Assembly (NCBI GenBank): GCA_964494205.1
Contig: CAZBRD010000002.1
Coordinates: 372,001-436,000, forward strand
Reading direction: 5' to 3'
Length of the DNA: 64,000 nucleotides
From: JBBTCX01 sp964494205
Lineage (GTDB): Bacteria > Planctomycetota > Phycisphaerae > UBA1845
Within the stretch, counting starts at the first letter, position 1. Each line of letters begins with the position of its first letter. Positions 17,456 through 27,614 of the stretch are shown here, one piece after another. The notes under the pieces are model-generated. The model was not told the DNA's origin and made no database searches. It saw only the letters and a program-made list of their open reading frames with translations. Both the position numbers and the translations under genes were made by a program.

Positions 17456-18247
17456 ATGCAAATGAACTCTCCCCACAAATCAGTCAAGAAGTTACCATGG
17501 CGCAAACTCAACTTGGCCGTGATCGCCTGTGCGCTGCTCGCGAGCTTCGGCGGCACACCCGTATGGAGTCAGACTCCGGAAGGTGGCGATCGGAAGCCGG
17601 AAATCAAGCCGCCTCGACGTGCACAGCGCGAACCCGGGCCACCGGAGCGACCTGGTGCACCGCCACCCGGCGCGCCGCATCTCCCGCCTCGTGAGCTCGA
17701 TGGCCCCATGCCTCCACGCGAGCGGGTGGCTGGTCCCCCGATGTGGAATCGGCTAAGCGAAGAAGAGCGGGAACGCATTCGCGAATTCATGCGATTGAAT
17801 TTTCCCGGTGTCTTTGAAGAACTGGAGCAGATGCGCCAAGAGCGGCGTGAGCAATTCGAAAAGAGAATCCGACGAGTCATTCCGGATATGTGGGAACTCA
17901 TGGACTTGATGGAAATCGATCCGCAGCGCGGGCAATTGATGATCAAAGAACGCCGCATCGATATGGATCTGCGTCGCCTGGGTGCGAAATTCCGAATGAG
18001 CAAGGACGAGGCTGAAAAGGAGCGCGTCCAAAAGGAAATGTCAGACCTTGGCCAACAGGCGTTCGAAGTTCGACATCAGCGCGAGGCCCTCGAAATACAG
18101 GACATCGAATCCCGACTTCAGGAGCTCAAGGACCGGCATACAGCCGCGGAAGAAGATCGCGATCAGTGGGTCGAAGACCACGTACGGCAGCGAATGGAGC
18201 AACCATTCGAACCCGGGGGAAAACCGCCGATCGGTCAGCGACCGTGA
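17456..18247 (+). CDS. Secreted Pro-rich/coiled-coil protein (CpxP/Spy-like layout)
   Basis: The product of about 263 residues begins with a signal peptide ending near VWSQTP. A Pro/Arg-rich stretch follows (about 45-95; REPGPPERPGAPPPG), then a charged helical region (about 100-245) full of Glu, Arg, Met and Gln. The helical region contains LSEEERERIREFMRLNFP and long heptad-like runs. This is the layout of periplasmic coiled-coil sensors or chaperones such as CpxP/Spy, although I see no LTxxQ motif. As third gene after an ECF sigma and a putative anti-sigma factor, it may sense envelope conditions for them. ATG 17456 has AGGA 7 bases upstream. The exact family is unknown. Confidence 0.6.
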   Translation: MQMNSPHKSVKKLPWRKLNLAVIACALLASFGGTPVWSQTPEGGDRKPEIKPPRRAQREPGPPERPGAPPPGAPHLPPRELDGPMPPRERVAGPPMWNRLSEEERERIREFMRLNFPGVFEELEQMRQERREQFEKRIRRVIPDMWELMDLMEIDPQRGQLMIKERRIDMDLRRLGAKFRMSKDEAEKERVQKEMSDLGQQAFEVRHQREALEIQDIESRLQELKDRHTAAEEDRDQWVEDHVRQRMEQPFEPGGKPPIGQRP

Positions 18248-18249
18248 TT

Positions 18250-19152
18250 CTAGGCGCTCGCCTGATTTGGTGAGATTCGCGAAGTTTGGCCGATCTTGAC
18301 AAGTTCGTTCATACTTCCGCTGCGGAATCCGCGGAGGTCGAGCGTGACGAAAGCATAGCCCAGCGTGCGGAAAAACTCGTCGATTCGGTGCGCCGTGACG
18401 TAATCGGTCACTTTCGCAAAATCTGCGGGCAGCACTTCGATTCTCGCGATCTTGTCGTGATGCCGAACGCGGCACTCGCGAATTCCCAATTCGTGCAGAA
18501 ATTTCTCCGCTCGCTCAACGCTGCGTAATTTCTCGATGGTAATCAATTCACCGTACTGAATGCGGCTAGCCAGACATGGTCCTGCGGGTTTGTCGAATGT
18601 CGGGAGTCCCACCTGTCGGGATAACTCGCGAATCTCTGCTTTTGTGAGTTGGGCGTCCGCCAAAGGTGAAGTTACGCCAAACTCATCGGCGGCCTTCAAG
18701 CCGGGTCTGTGATCCGACAGATCGTCCAGATTTGTTCCGTTGAAAACGCTCTGAAATCCGCGCTCGCCGGCGATTTCGCGCAGTCGCGTATAAAGCGTCG
18801 TCTTGCAGAAATAGCAACGATTGGATGGGTTTTGGGCATAGCTCGGGTTGTCAATCTCATGCGTATCGACGATGAGGTGCTCTGCTTCAATAAGCTGTGC
18901 CAATCGCGTGGCATCTTCCAATTCGGCTTCGGGAACGCTTGGACTTCGACCTGTTACAGCCAGCACACGACTTGCCCCAAGCGTATCAACCGCGACCTTG
19001 AGAACGAAAGTAGAATCAACGCCGCCGCTGAATGCGACAACAGCACTGCCTGAATTGCCTATGAGGTCCGCGAGCTTCCGATGCTTTTCGTCCAACGGGG
19101 GTGAAGTAACTCGACTGGCAGAAATCGAAATTACTGGAAATCCATGTACCAT
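18250..19152 (-). CDS. larE: LarE-type ATP-dependent sacrificial sulfur transferase
   Basis: The 300-residue product is a PP-loop ATP pyrophosphatase: FSGGVDSTFVLKVA near the N-terminus, RCYFCKTTLY, NGTNLDDLSDHRPG and PAGPCLASRIQYG. LarE adds sulfur to the adenylated nicotinate dinucleotide precursor of the nickel-pincer cofactor, in known cases from one of its own cysteines. The Cys in PCLASR lies in the conserved block where that residue is found, and two further Cys occur in CYFC. No larB or larC is nearby, so the sulfur acceptor here is not proven. The ATG overlaps the stop of the upstream TldD-like gene (TGATG), showing coupling to that pair. Confidence 0.87.
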   Translation of the reverse strand: MVHGFPVISISASRVTSPPLDEKHRKLADLIGNSGSAVVAFSGGVDSTFVLKVAVDTLGASRVLAVTGRSPSVPEAELEDATRLAQLIEAEHLIVDTHEIDNPSYAQNPSNRCYFCKTTLYTRLREIAGERGFQSVFNGTNLDDLSDHRPGLKAADEFGVTSPLADAQLTKAEIRELSRQVGLPTFDKPAGPCLASRIQYGELITIEKLRSVERAEKFLHELGIRECRVRHHDKIARIEVLPADFAKVTDYVTAHRIDEFFRTLGYAFVTLDLRGFRSGSMNELVKIGQTSRISPNQASA

Positions 19153-20858
19153 CACTTGGTTGACTTTACTTCGGTGTCAGGCCCTTTGGCAGTTCGAAGA
19201 GCGGGCGATTTCAAGATCGGCAGCTTGTCGAATTCCTCTTCGATCTTCGACAATTCCAATTCCTCAAACACAACGGCAGGCGTAACGATCGAGTAAGCCA
19301 TAATTGAGGCGGCGTTGTAAATCTGGCGTTCTTTGCTTGCAGCAAGAATTCGCTTCAATGATCGAATATCCACCGGCATGAACTGCATCCCGCGAATCAG
19401 CTCTTCGCGACCATCGGCGACATAGACTTTATAGGCAAAAACCGGATTGCCGAGGTCACCGCCTCCGCCCGAATCCATGGATTCGATGCGCATAGCAAAT
19501 TCAAGGCCCTCGTCACGCGCTGCGTCGATAAGCTCCTGTTTGAGCTCTTCGGCTGTGACTCCGTTTTCGTCGTTGATAAACAAGTTGCCGATCATAGATA
19601 CCGGCTCTCCGAATCCGCCGCCGCGAGCGTGGCCGGTGGTTTGCTTAATCTTCTTAGTCGGCGCACGACCGGAGAGCATCGTCTTGAGAACGCCTTTCTC
19701 CACAAGATTCACGCGCGACGTCTTCACGCCTTCGTCGTCATAGGTGAAGTTACCGGCGAGATATTTGCCTTCGTATTCCTTGGCGGTCGGGTCGTCATAA
19801 ACGCTGAACGAGCGTGGGAGAATTCTCGTGCCGATTTTCTTTTCGAAACCTTGATCCGTACCGCCCGCTCCGAGCGGTGTAGGGCGTGCACACAACCCCT
19901 GAAGCATCAGCGATTCAAACACTTTGGCCGCCGCTTTCGGTTCAAACAAAACGGGACCGACATAATGCTCCGGAATTGGTGCATCCTTAAGCTTGAGCAG
20001 CCGCTCGCTGATCGCGTCGACATCCTTCAGCAAATCCGCCATGGGCGGGAACTTGTCCACCGTGGCAGCCATGTAGGATCGATCGTCCGACAAGCGCATG
20101 CCCTCAGTGGATTGCAGCTCGGCAGAAATCTGCAGAATGGCGCCGGTATCCCCGTGTCGCAGTCGCGTTCCTTCCGAATTAGCAATCCAACTGGTACCAA
20201 CACCGGTAAAAAGATCGACGCGGGAATCCTGAATCTGCGGGTAGTTCTTGAATCGAGCTGCCACTTCCTGAATGCGATTTTCCCATTCCTTCTGGTCGAA
20301 CTTGAAATCCGGTTTCGGTTGAAGATCCTTGGCTGGCTCCGCCGGTGAAAAATCGTCGGGGCGGTCCTCGATAGTCTTCTCCTTGAGAATTGCTTCCTTT
20401 CGAGCCAGCGTCTCAACCGCTCGCTTGTAGTCGCCATCCGTTGCCTGCCAAATCTCATGGCGAATGGCCGTGTAATCATCGTCAATCGGCAGACTGGCTC
20501 GCCCGCCGAACGCTCCGCCGACATTTGTATTGTCGAGCGTTGGTGTGCCGACGCGAACGCGACTTCGGAACGATCGGGATCGATTGTCGTCAGAACGAAG
20601 CAGCCCGTGATACGCACTGCTTAACGTCACCGTGTAGCGCTCTTCGATCTCGTAATGGATGAAATACGGCTTGGCTAGCCCTTCAACATACAACTGGTCC
20701 ATGGATCGCTGAAGTTCGTCGCTGAGGGCATCCATCAGCACATCGCGCGGCGCATCGTCAGCAAACACCGGTCGAGCGTATGCTAGACAGATGAGGCCCA
20801 TCGCAACCGTGGTGATGAACAAAGACGCTGTTGCGTTTCGATTCTGACGTTTTTTCAT
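19152..20858 (-). CDS. Secreted TldE/PmbA-like protein lacking metal ligands
   Basis: The 568-residue product has an N-terminal signal peptide (MKKRQNRNATASLF, hydrophobic core, cleavage near VFADD). It follows the TldD/PmbA fold: a central SRVDLFTGVGTSWIANSEG, then FSVYDDPTAKEYEG, NFTYDDEGVKTSRVNLVEKG and a C-terminal YKVYVADGREELIRG. Where active TldD has HExxxH, this protein reads VFESLMLQGL, and the C-terminal Cys ligand is also missing (RQIYNAASIM). It therefore resembles TldE/PmbA, the non-metal partner in the cytoplasmic TldD-TldE protease. It is adjacent to a paralogue with intact ligands, so a secreted heterodimer is likely. larE is coupled downstream. Confidence 0.82.
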   Translation of the reverse strand: MKKRQNRNATASLFITTVAMGLICLAYARPVFADDAPRDVLMDALSDELQRSMDQLYVEGLAKPYFIHYEIEERYTVTLSSAYHGLLRSDDNRSRSFRSRVRVGTPTLDNTNVGGAFGGRASLPIDDDYTAIRHEIWQATDGDYKRAVETLARKEAILKEKTIEDRPDDFSPAEPAKDLQPKPDFKFDQKEWENRIQEVAARFKNYPQIQDSRVDLFTGVGTSWIANSEGTRLRHGDTGAILQISAELQSTEGMRLSDDRSYMAATVDKFPPMADLLKDVDAISERLLKLKDAPIPEHYVGPVLFEPKAAAKVFESLMLQGLCARPTPLGAGGTDQGFEKKIGTRILPRSFSVYDDPTAKEYEGKYLAGNFTYDDEGVKTSRVNLVEKGVLKTMLSGRAPTKKIKQTTGHARGGGFGEPVSMIGNLFINDENGVTAEELKQELIDAARDEGLEFAMRIESMDSGGGGDLGNPVFAYKVYVADGREELIRGMQFMPVDIRSLKRILAASKERQIYNAASIMAYSIVTPAVVFEELELSKIEEEFDKLPILKSPALRTAKGPDTEVKSTK

Positions 20859-20893
20859 CTTGTAAGCTCAGCTATTGTTTAAACGTAGTAGTG

Positions 20894-22618
20894 TTAGTGA
20901 GTTTCGGACAATGGAGCCGGCAGAATCGGCGGGCGACTCTGCGCGCGGCTGCGTTTTTCAATTTCAATGGTTGAAACAAGAATGCTCGGCGAAACGGCCG
21001 ACACCGGCACCCAGCCGGATTCAGCGCCGCACGAACCGTTGAATACGCCAGTGTCATCTCCAGTCCACATGATTTTCTCGAAACTGGTGAGCGGTGTACC
21101 GACAAGATTGGCCCCACGAATTAGTTCATCTGGCCGCCCATCGACGTAAACACGATAGACAACAATCGGCAGGACGGTGAACGCCTGCGGGCCGCGATTC
21201 GATGTCGTCGTGAACCCGCCGGAAATGTCCTCGAACAACAAACCATACGGCTTGCCTTGGGCAGACGCCTCTTCCTTTAATTTTTCACGAAGCGCATCAA
21301 ACTTGATCTTCTTCTTAGACTCAACCGTGAGATTACCCTGGCGTGAGACAACAGCCCTGCCAGGCTGACGGCGACCGTGGCCGTTGGATTTCGGGAAGTT
21401 CTCCACGGGGCTTCGTGAAAGGAGAAACGTCTTAAGTACCCCGTCTTCGACAAGTCTTACGGGAAACGACTTCACTCCCTCATCGTCGAACAGATAGAAA
21501 CCGCGAAGGTCTATATCGCCTTGCTTCGCGGCGGTGGGGTCATCGACAACACTGATAAATTCCGGCAGCACTGGTTGGCCGATTTTCTTGGTGAAAGTCT
21601 GTCCTTCTGTTACGTCCTTCTGGCGATGACCCTCGATGCGGTGGCCAAAAATCTCGTGAAAAAACACGCCGCTCGCCCGATTTCGCAAAATAGCCGGACC
21701 AATGAATGGCTCAGCCAGCGGCGCCTCGCGAAGTGCAAGCACTTGCTCGATCACATCGCGAAACGCCGTTTCAATCTGCGGATCTGTTGGCAATCCCTCC
21801 TTGGTAGAGGAGTTGAAGTCGGAGAACTGATTCAGCTCCATGCCGTCTTCGGCCTTGGTGGCCGCCGACATCGTCACGCGATAGCGCTGTTCGACCGTTT
21901 GCAGGCGCGCTCCCTCGCTGGTCACCATGTACCGAGTCATGGCGTAACCCGCGACGTTGACGTTGGACGAATAGATCAACGGAAAATCGCGCGCGATCGC
22001 CGAGATTTTCCGCATCCGTGCTGCCCAACCTTCATTGTCGAACTCCAGCTTCACCGGCGTTTCGTAGTAGACATGCGGTTCTTCGCGGCTGAAGTCGTCG
22101 GACTTGTCTTCTTCTTCAACTTTGATTTTCAGATTCGTCTTGATCTGCGTGAGGCGCTTGGCCGCTGACTTAAAGAGTTCGTCCGTGTTGTACCAGAGAG
22201 CATGAGCTATCGAGTAGGACTCATCATCAAGGGCCAATGCGATGTTGCCGCTGCCCATCTGCCGACTCGGACCCGCCTCGCGGAGTTGGCGAGTATTGTC
22301 CAGGCTGTAATCGCCGACGCGAAGTTCGATGTTCAGATTGCGATCGTGCGAGACATCGTTTTGCGTGATGGCGCCCAGCGAGGCGGAAACGATCGAGCGA
22401 TATTCATCATACACCGTGTAGTTGATGTAATACGGCTTGGTGCCGTCTTCGTTGGTTAGATTGGCCATCGAGTAGTCGAGCTCATCGGCCAAATACTTCA
22501 TGATTGGTGCGGGGGTGGCAGAGGATTGCAGAGAAGCCGATTTCTTAGACTCGTCGGCTACCGCCAGGGTCGACCAACACACGTACATCGCGAGTGCAAA
22601 GATGGGGCGGTGAGTCAC
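20894..22618 (-). CDS. Secreted TldD-like metalloprotease
   Basis: Numbered from the chosen GTG, the 574-residue product contains FFHEIFGHRIEGH (His321, Glu322, His326) and a C-terminal NGSCGAESGWVPVS with Cys530. These are the three ligand positions used by TldD-family zinc proteases. The N-terminus THRPIFALAMYVCWSTLAVA reads as a signal peptide. The GTG at 22618 is preferred because GAGG precedes it by 5 bases. The frame is open to an ATG at 22696, which has no ribosome site and would bury the signal. TldD/TldE normally act inside the cell on unfolded peptides or peptide antibiotics, so an exported copy is notable. The paralogue lies 35 bases downstream. The substrate is unknown. Confidence 0.85.
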   Translation of the reverse strand: MTHRPIFALAMYVCWSTLAVADESKKSASLQSSATPAPIMKYLADELDYSMANLTNEDGTKPYYINYTVYDEYRSIVSASLGAITQNDVSHDRNLNIELRVGDYSLDNTRQLREAGPSRQMGSGNIALALDDESYSIAHALWYNTDELFKSAAKRLTQIKTNLKIKVEEEDKSDDFSREEPHVYYETPVKLEFDNEGWAARMRKISAIARDFPLIYSSNVNVAGYAMTRYMVTSEGARLQTVEQRYRVTMSAATKAEDGMELNQFSDFNSSTKEGLPTDPQIETAFRDVIEQVLALREAPLAEPFIGPAILRNRASGVFFHEIFGHRIEGHRQKDVTEGQTFTKKIGQPVLPEFISVVDDPTAAKQGDIDLRGFYLFDDEGVKSFPVRLVEDGVLKTFLLSRSPVENFPKSNGHGRRQPGRAVVSRQGNLTVESKKKIKFDALREKLKEEASAQGKPYGLLFEDISGGFTTTSNRGPQAFTVLPIVVYRVYVDGRPDELIRGANLVGTPLTSFEKIMWTGDDTGVFNGSCGAESGWVPVSAVSPSILVSTIEIEKRSRAQSRPPILPAPLSETH

Positions 22619-22807
22619 AAGGGCCTCGCTTTCAATGGGAACGGAGGTCCGCCACTGGATCAGACAGCCGATCGCGGCGGCAAACCCAAATCTCATCGGG
22701 ACGTTAACGGAGTAGGGGCACTATGTCTAGGTTATTTGAGTTTGCGCGGCAACGCCTGACCGAAACTGACGGGATTCAACAAGTGTACAATTGCTATGCC
22801 TGACCAA

Positions 22808-23212
22808 TTACTTCGCGCGAACCAATTGCTGTGCGTCATGAGCCTTGCGCTGGGCCCTGGTTTTTGCTTCCAGAGTAATCTCATCCGTGATCTTCATCGA
22901 ATCGGCTTCCTTGCGCATGCGGTCAGCCATGGCAGAATCAATCTCAGAAGCAGGCTTGGCGAATTGCGTGAGAATGGTCACCTTGTTGTCGAGGACCTGG
23001 GCGAAACCACCGTCGATCAGGATGCGATGTTCAGTGGAACCCTCCTGTATACGGACGATACCAGTCCCCAACATGCACACCAATGGCGCGCGATTTTTCA
23101 GGATACCGACCTCACCATCGTGTGCGGGAATGGCAACAAAAGTGGCCTCACACTCGAGCAAGGAGCGCTCGGGCGTTATGACACTGCAATGGAATGAATC
23201 AGTTTTAGCCAT
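22808..23212 (-). CDS. atpC: ATP synthase F1 epsilon subunit
   Basis: The 134-residue product has the epsilon beta-sandwich (FHCSVITPERSLLECEATFVAIPAHDGEVGILKNRAPLV and the following GGFAQV strand region) and a helical C-terminal part. Epsilon belongs to the central stalk of F1 and can inhibit ATP hydrolysis. It is the last gene of the atp operon. It is separated from atpD by a 110-base spacer with an inverted repeat, whereas most atp gaps are much shorter. The ATG at 23212 gives the expected family start. Confidence 0.93.
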   Translation of the reverse strand: MAKTDSFHCSVITPERSLLECEATFVAIPAHDGEVGILKNRAPLVCMLGTGIVRIQEGSTEHRILIDGGFAQVLDNKVTILTQFAKPASEIDSAMADRMRKEADSMKITDEITLEAKTRAQRKAHDAQQLVRAK

Positions 23213-23322
23213 AGCGCTTCGTTCGAATTACAAATTACCAATTACGAATTACAAATAGACATCCGAGCAAGTCCGCAATCAAATCTCATTGGCCTTTCGT
23301 AATTTGTAATTAGTAACTATCC
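23213..23322. repeat. atpD-atpC spacer with 13-bp inverted repeat and AT-rich iterations
   Basis: Bases 23226-23238 (AATTACAAATTAC) are the exact reverse complement of 23299-23311, with a 60-base loop. The left arm is part of a run of GAATTAC/AAATTAC units (23225-23256). The spacer is much richer in A/T than the genes beside it. It could fold in the atp mRNA between the beta and epsilon genes. A comparable element lies in the next spacer (24772-24893). Confidence 0.75.
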
Positions 23323-24771
<1,449 letters not shown>

Positions 24772-24893
24772 CGAAACCATCCGAATCAAGCGTTACAAGT
24801 TACTATTTACTGAGTCTCTAACTGTTTGCATGGTGCACTTTTTTGGTAACCAGTAACTTGTAACTCGTAACTAGAAACCAATTACTGCTTATT
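24772..24893. repeat. atpG-atpD spacer with 13-bp inverted repeat
   Basis: Bases 24792-24804 (GTTACAAGTTACT) are the exact reverse complement of 24852-24864, with a 47-base loop. The right arm belongs to a short run of GTAACTTG/GTAACTCG/GTAACTAG units. The layout matches the 23213-23322 spacer but the arms differ in sequence. The left arm lies just upstream of the atpD start, so a structure here could affect initiation of beta subunit translation. Confidence 0.75.
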
Positions 24894-25781
24894 CTAGGCC
24901 AACGCGTTTGCTCCACCGACAATGTCGAGAAGCTCCATCGTAATATGCGTCTGTCTTGCACGATTGTATTGCCGCGTTAAGGACGTAATCATGTCGCCTG
25001 CGGCATCGGTAGCAGCTTTCATCGCGACCATTCGACCGATCTGCTCGCTGACCACAGCATCCACGAAACACTGGAAGAGTCGTATGCGGACGGTCGTGGG
25101 AAGCAACTCGCCGAGAAGTTTTTCCGGCTCGGGCGAAAACTCGAACTGAACTTGGCCCGTTCGCGCTGCAGCTTTCTGTTCTTCCTTTTCAGCGGCATCC
25201 TGAGTCAGCGGCAGGAGTTTCAACACCTCAGGCTTCTGCTTGCTCGCAGAGAAGAACCGCATGTAGATCACATAGACAGCCGTAATCTCACCGCGCGTGA
25301 ACTGCTGCATGAGAGTGTTGGCAATCGGTTCAACTTGGCCGAAACGAGGTGCATCCCCGATTTTTGGTAACCGCTCCTTGATGGGTCTCCCAAGAAACCG
25401 GAAATAATTGGAACCCTTCTTACCTGACATATATACGTCGGTTTCAACACCTTCGGCTTTTAGGGCATCAAGGTGTGCAACCGATGTACGCAGGATGTTT
25501 GCGTTATACCCGCCACAAAGCCCGCGCTCGCTCGTCAGAATAACAACAGCTGCGCGGGGGACATCGCTTTGCGGTTTCATGAGCGGGTGCGTGACACCTT
25601 CAGCCGCGCTCGTCAATTCGCCTACCAATTCCGCCAATTTCTGCGTGAAGGGCTTAGTGGCCGTGGCACGGTTGAACGCAGCCTGAAAGCGCGCGGTCGC
25701 AATGAGTTGCATCGTCCGCGTGATCTTGCGGATGTTGCGAACCGATTTTCGCCGTTTGACAATGAGGCGTCTGTTAGCCAT
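24894..25781 (-). CDS. atpG: ATP synthase F1 gamma subunit
   Basis: The 295-residue product has the paired coiled-coil ends of gamma: an N-terminal RRKSVRNIRKITRTMQLIAT and a C-terminal AMKAATDAAGDMITSLT with NRARQTHITMELLDIVGG. The middle holds the TSERGLCGGYNANI strand. Gamma is the rotating shaft inside the alpha/beta hexamer. The gene follows atpA after 12 bases. Length is typical, with a charged insertion (about 205-225; DAAEKEEQKAAARTG) in the globular middle part. Confidence 0.95.
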   Translation of the reverse strand: MANRRLIVKRRKSVRNIRKITRTMQLIATARFQAAFNRATATKPFTQKLAELVGELTSAAEGVTHPLMKPQSDVPRAAVVILTSERGLCGGYNANILRTSVAHLDALKAEGVETDVYMSGKKGSNYFRFLGRPIKERLPKIGDAPRFGQVEPIANTLMQQFTRGEITAVYVIYMRFFSASKQKPEVLKLLPLTQDAAEKEEQKAAARTGQVQFEFSPEPEKLLGELLPTTVRIRLFQCFVDAVVSEQIGRMVAMKAATDAAGDMITSLTRQYNRARQTHITMELLDIVGGANALA

Positions 25782-25793
25782 TGCGACTTACCT

Positions 25794-27584
25794 TTAGTGC
25801 GAACCCTTCTTGCCGGCTTCTTCCTTCGGGGCAGCCTGCGTCTTGGGAGCTTCAACTTGCTTGTTCATGTTCTTCACGAAATTCGCCTTGAAGTTCTCAA
25901 TGACCTCGCCCAGGCGCTTCGCAACCTCGTCAGTGAGATCGCCAGTCTTGGTGAACTCAGCCAGTCGCTCCGGGTATTCATCATTCGCGTGCTTCAACAA
26001 AGCCCGCTCGAACTCAAGCACTTTGTTCGCCGGTAGACTATCAAGATAGCCGCGCGTACCGGCGAAGATGCTGACAACCTGCTCTGCCAAAGAATACGGA
26101 GCATATTGCGGTTGCTTGAGCAACTCGACCATGCGCTGGCCGCGATCGAGTTGCTTTTGCGTAGCCGCGTCAAGCTCTGTACCGAGCTGAGCAAAAGCTT
26201 CAAGCTCGCGGAAGGCTGCCAAGTCCAGTCGCAACGAACCGGAAATCTTTTTCATGGCCTTTCGCTGTGCGTTACCACCGACGCGCGACACGCTGATACC
26301 GACGTTAACGGCAGGACGAACGCCCGCAAAAAACAAGTCCGGCTCGAGGTAAATCTGGCCGTCGGTAATCGAAATCACGTTTGTCGGAATGTACGCCGAG
26401 ACTTCGCCTTCCAGCGTTTCGATCACGGGCAAAGCAGTCATCGAGCCGCCGGAGTCGGGGAAGCGGTGAACCTTCAACTTGTCTTTATCCGGCAACGACC
26501 CGAGCCATGCTTCGGCCTTATGCTTTCCATGCGGGCGGTGATAGAGGCCGTGAACGTCGTCAGGCCTTTGATCTTCCGGCGCTTCGAGCCCCTTCGGATG
26601 TTTCTTGATGCTCCAGCGATCAGTGAACGTAGCCGGAGTATCCTTAGGAACGATGGCGTATTCATCACGCAACTTACAGCTTCGCTCCAGCAGACGAGAG
26701 TGCAGATAGAACACGTCGCCCGGATAAGCCTCACGGCCCGGTGGGCGACGAAGCAAGAGCGAAAGCTGACGATAGGCTTGGGCTTGCTTGCTCAAGTCGT
26801 CATAAACGCAAAGAGTGGCCTTGCCTTGCTGATACATAAAGTACTCAGCCATGGCAGCACCAGCGTACGGTGCGATGTATTGCAGCGGAGCAGGATCGGC
26901 TGATGATGCGCTAACCACGATGGTGTAATCCATCGCACCAAGCTCGCGCAGTTTCTCAACGACGCCGACGACGGTGCCTTCCTTCAGGCCGATCGCTACA
27001 TACACGCAAATGACGCCGCTATCGCGTTGGTTGATGATCGTGTCGATGGCGATGGCGGTCTTGCCGGTCTTGCGGTCGCCGATGATAAGCTCTCGCTGAC
27101 CGCGGCCGACTGGAATCATGCTGTCGATGGCCTTGATGCCGGTTTGCAGCGGTTCAGTAACCGGCTGACGTTCGGCAATACCCGGCGCCTTAAACTCAAG
27201 CGGACGACGGTAGGGGGTCTCGATGACGCCCTTGCCGTCAAGCGGTCGACCAAGTGGGTCAACGACGCGCCCAAGCATCTTCTCGCCAACCGGCACGCTC
27301 ATGAGCTCGCCGGTTCGCTTGACCTCGTCGCCTTCCTTGATGCCAAGATACTCGCCGAGAATAACGACGCCGACCGAGTTTTCTTCGAGGTTGAATACCT
27401 GACCCTGCGCACCGTTGGCAAACTCAAGGCGCTCGCCGGCCATGGCGTTGCCAAGACCATACACGCGGGCAATACCGTCACCGACTTCGAGAACCTTGCC
27501 CACCTCAGCCACGTTGACATGGCTGCGGTATTGCTGGATTTCCTCAGTAAGAACGGAAGCGATTTCGTCAACTTTGAATTTCAT
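25794..27584 (-). CDS. atpA: ATP synthase F1 alpha subunit with internal insertion
   Basis: The 596-residue product is about 80 longer than usual. It has the beta-barrel domain, Walker A GDRKTGKTA, the nucleotide domain YDDLSKQAQAYRQLSLLLRRPPGREAYPGD, and the arginine finger region GISVSRVGGNAQ. Between LLERSCKLRDEY (ending at residue 309) and GGSMTALP (from 379) lie about 69 residues rich in Lys, Asp, Pro and His, where most alpha subunits have a short loop. A further 20 residues rich in Lys/Ala/Glu extend the C-terminus. Reading frame and flanking motifs are intact, so the insertion is probably a surface loop of a working subunit. Confidence 0.95.
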   Translation of the reverse strand: MKFKVDEIASVLTEEIQQYRSHVNVAEVGKVLEVGDGIARVYGLGNAMAGERLEFANGAQGQVFNLEENSVGVVILGEYLGIKEGDEVKRTGELMSVPVGEKMLGRVVDPLGRPLDGKGVIETPYRRPLEFKAPGIAERQPVTEPLQTGIKAIDSMIPVGRGQRELIIGDRKTGKTAIAIDTIINQRDSGVICVYVAIGLKEGTVVGVVEKLRELGAMDYTIVVSASSADPAPLQYIAPYAGAAMAEYFMYQQGKATLCVYDDLSKQAQAYRQLSLLLRRPPGREAYPGDVFYLHSRLLERSCKLRDEYAIVPKDTPATFTDRWSIKKHPKGLEAPEDQRPDDVHGLYHRPHGKHKAEAWLGSLPDKDKLKVHRFPDSGGSMTALPVIETLEGEVSAYIPTNVISITDGQIYLEPDLFFAGVRPAVNVGISVSRVGGNAQRKAMKKISGSLRLDLAAFRELEAFAQLGTELDAATQKQLDRGQRMVELLKQPQYAPYSLAEQVVSIFAGTRGYLDSLPANKVLEFERALLKHANDEYPERLAEFTKTGDLTDEVAKRLGEVIENFKANFVKNMNKQVEAPKTQAAPKEEAGKKGSH

Positions 27585-27614
27585 GCTCTAACCTATCATC
27601 CGCCATTCTTAAGA

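Noticed and set aside
26106..26903. Plus-strand open frame of 265 codons over atpA
   Set aside because: It is antisense to the alpha subunit and its motifs.
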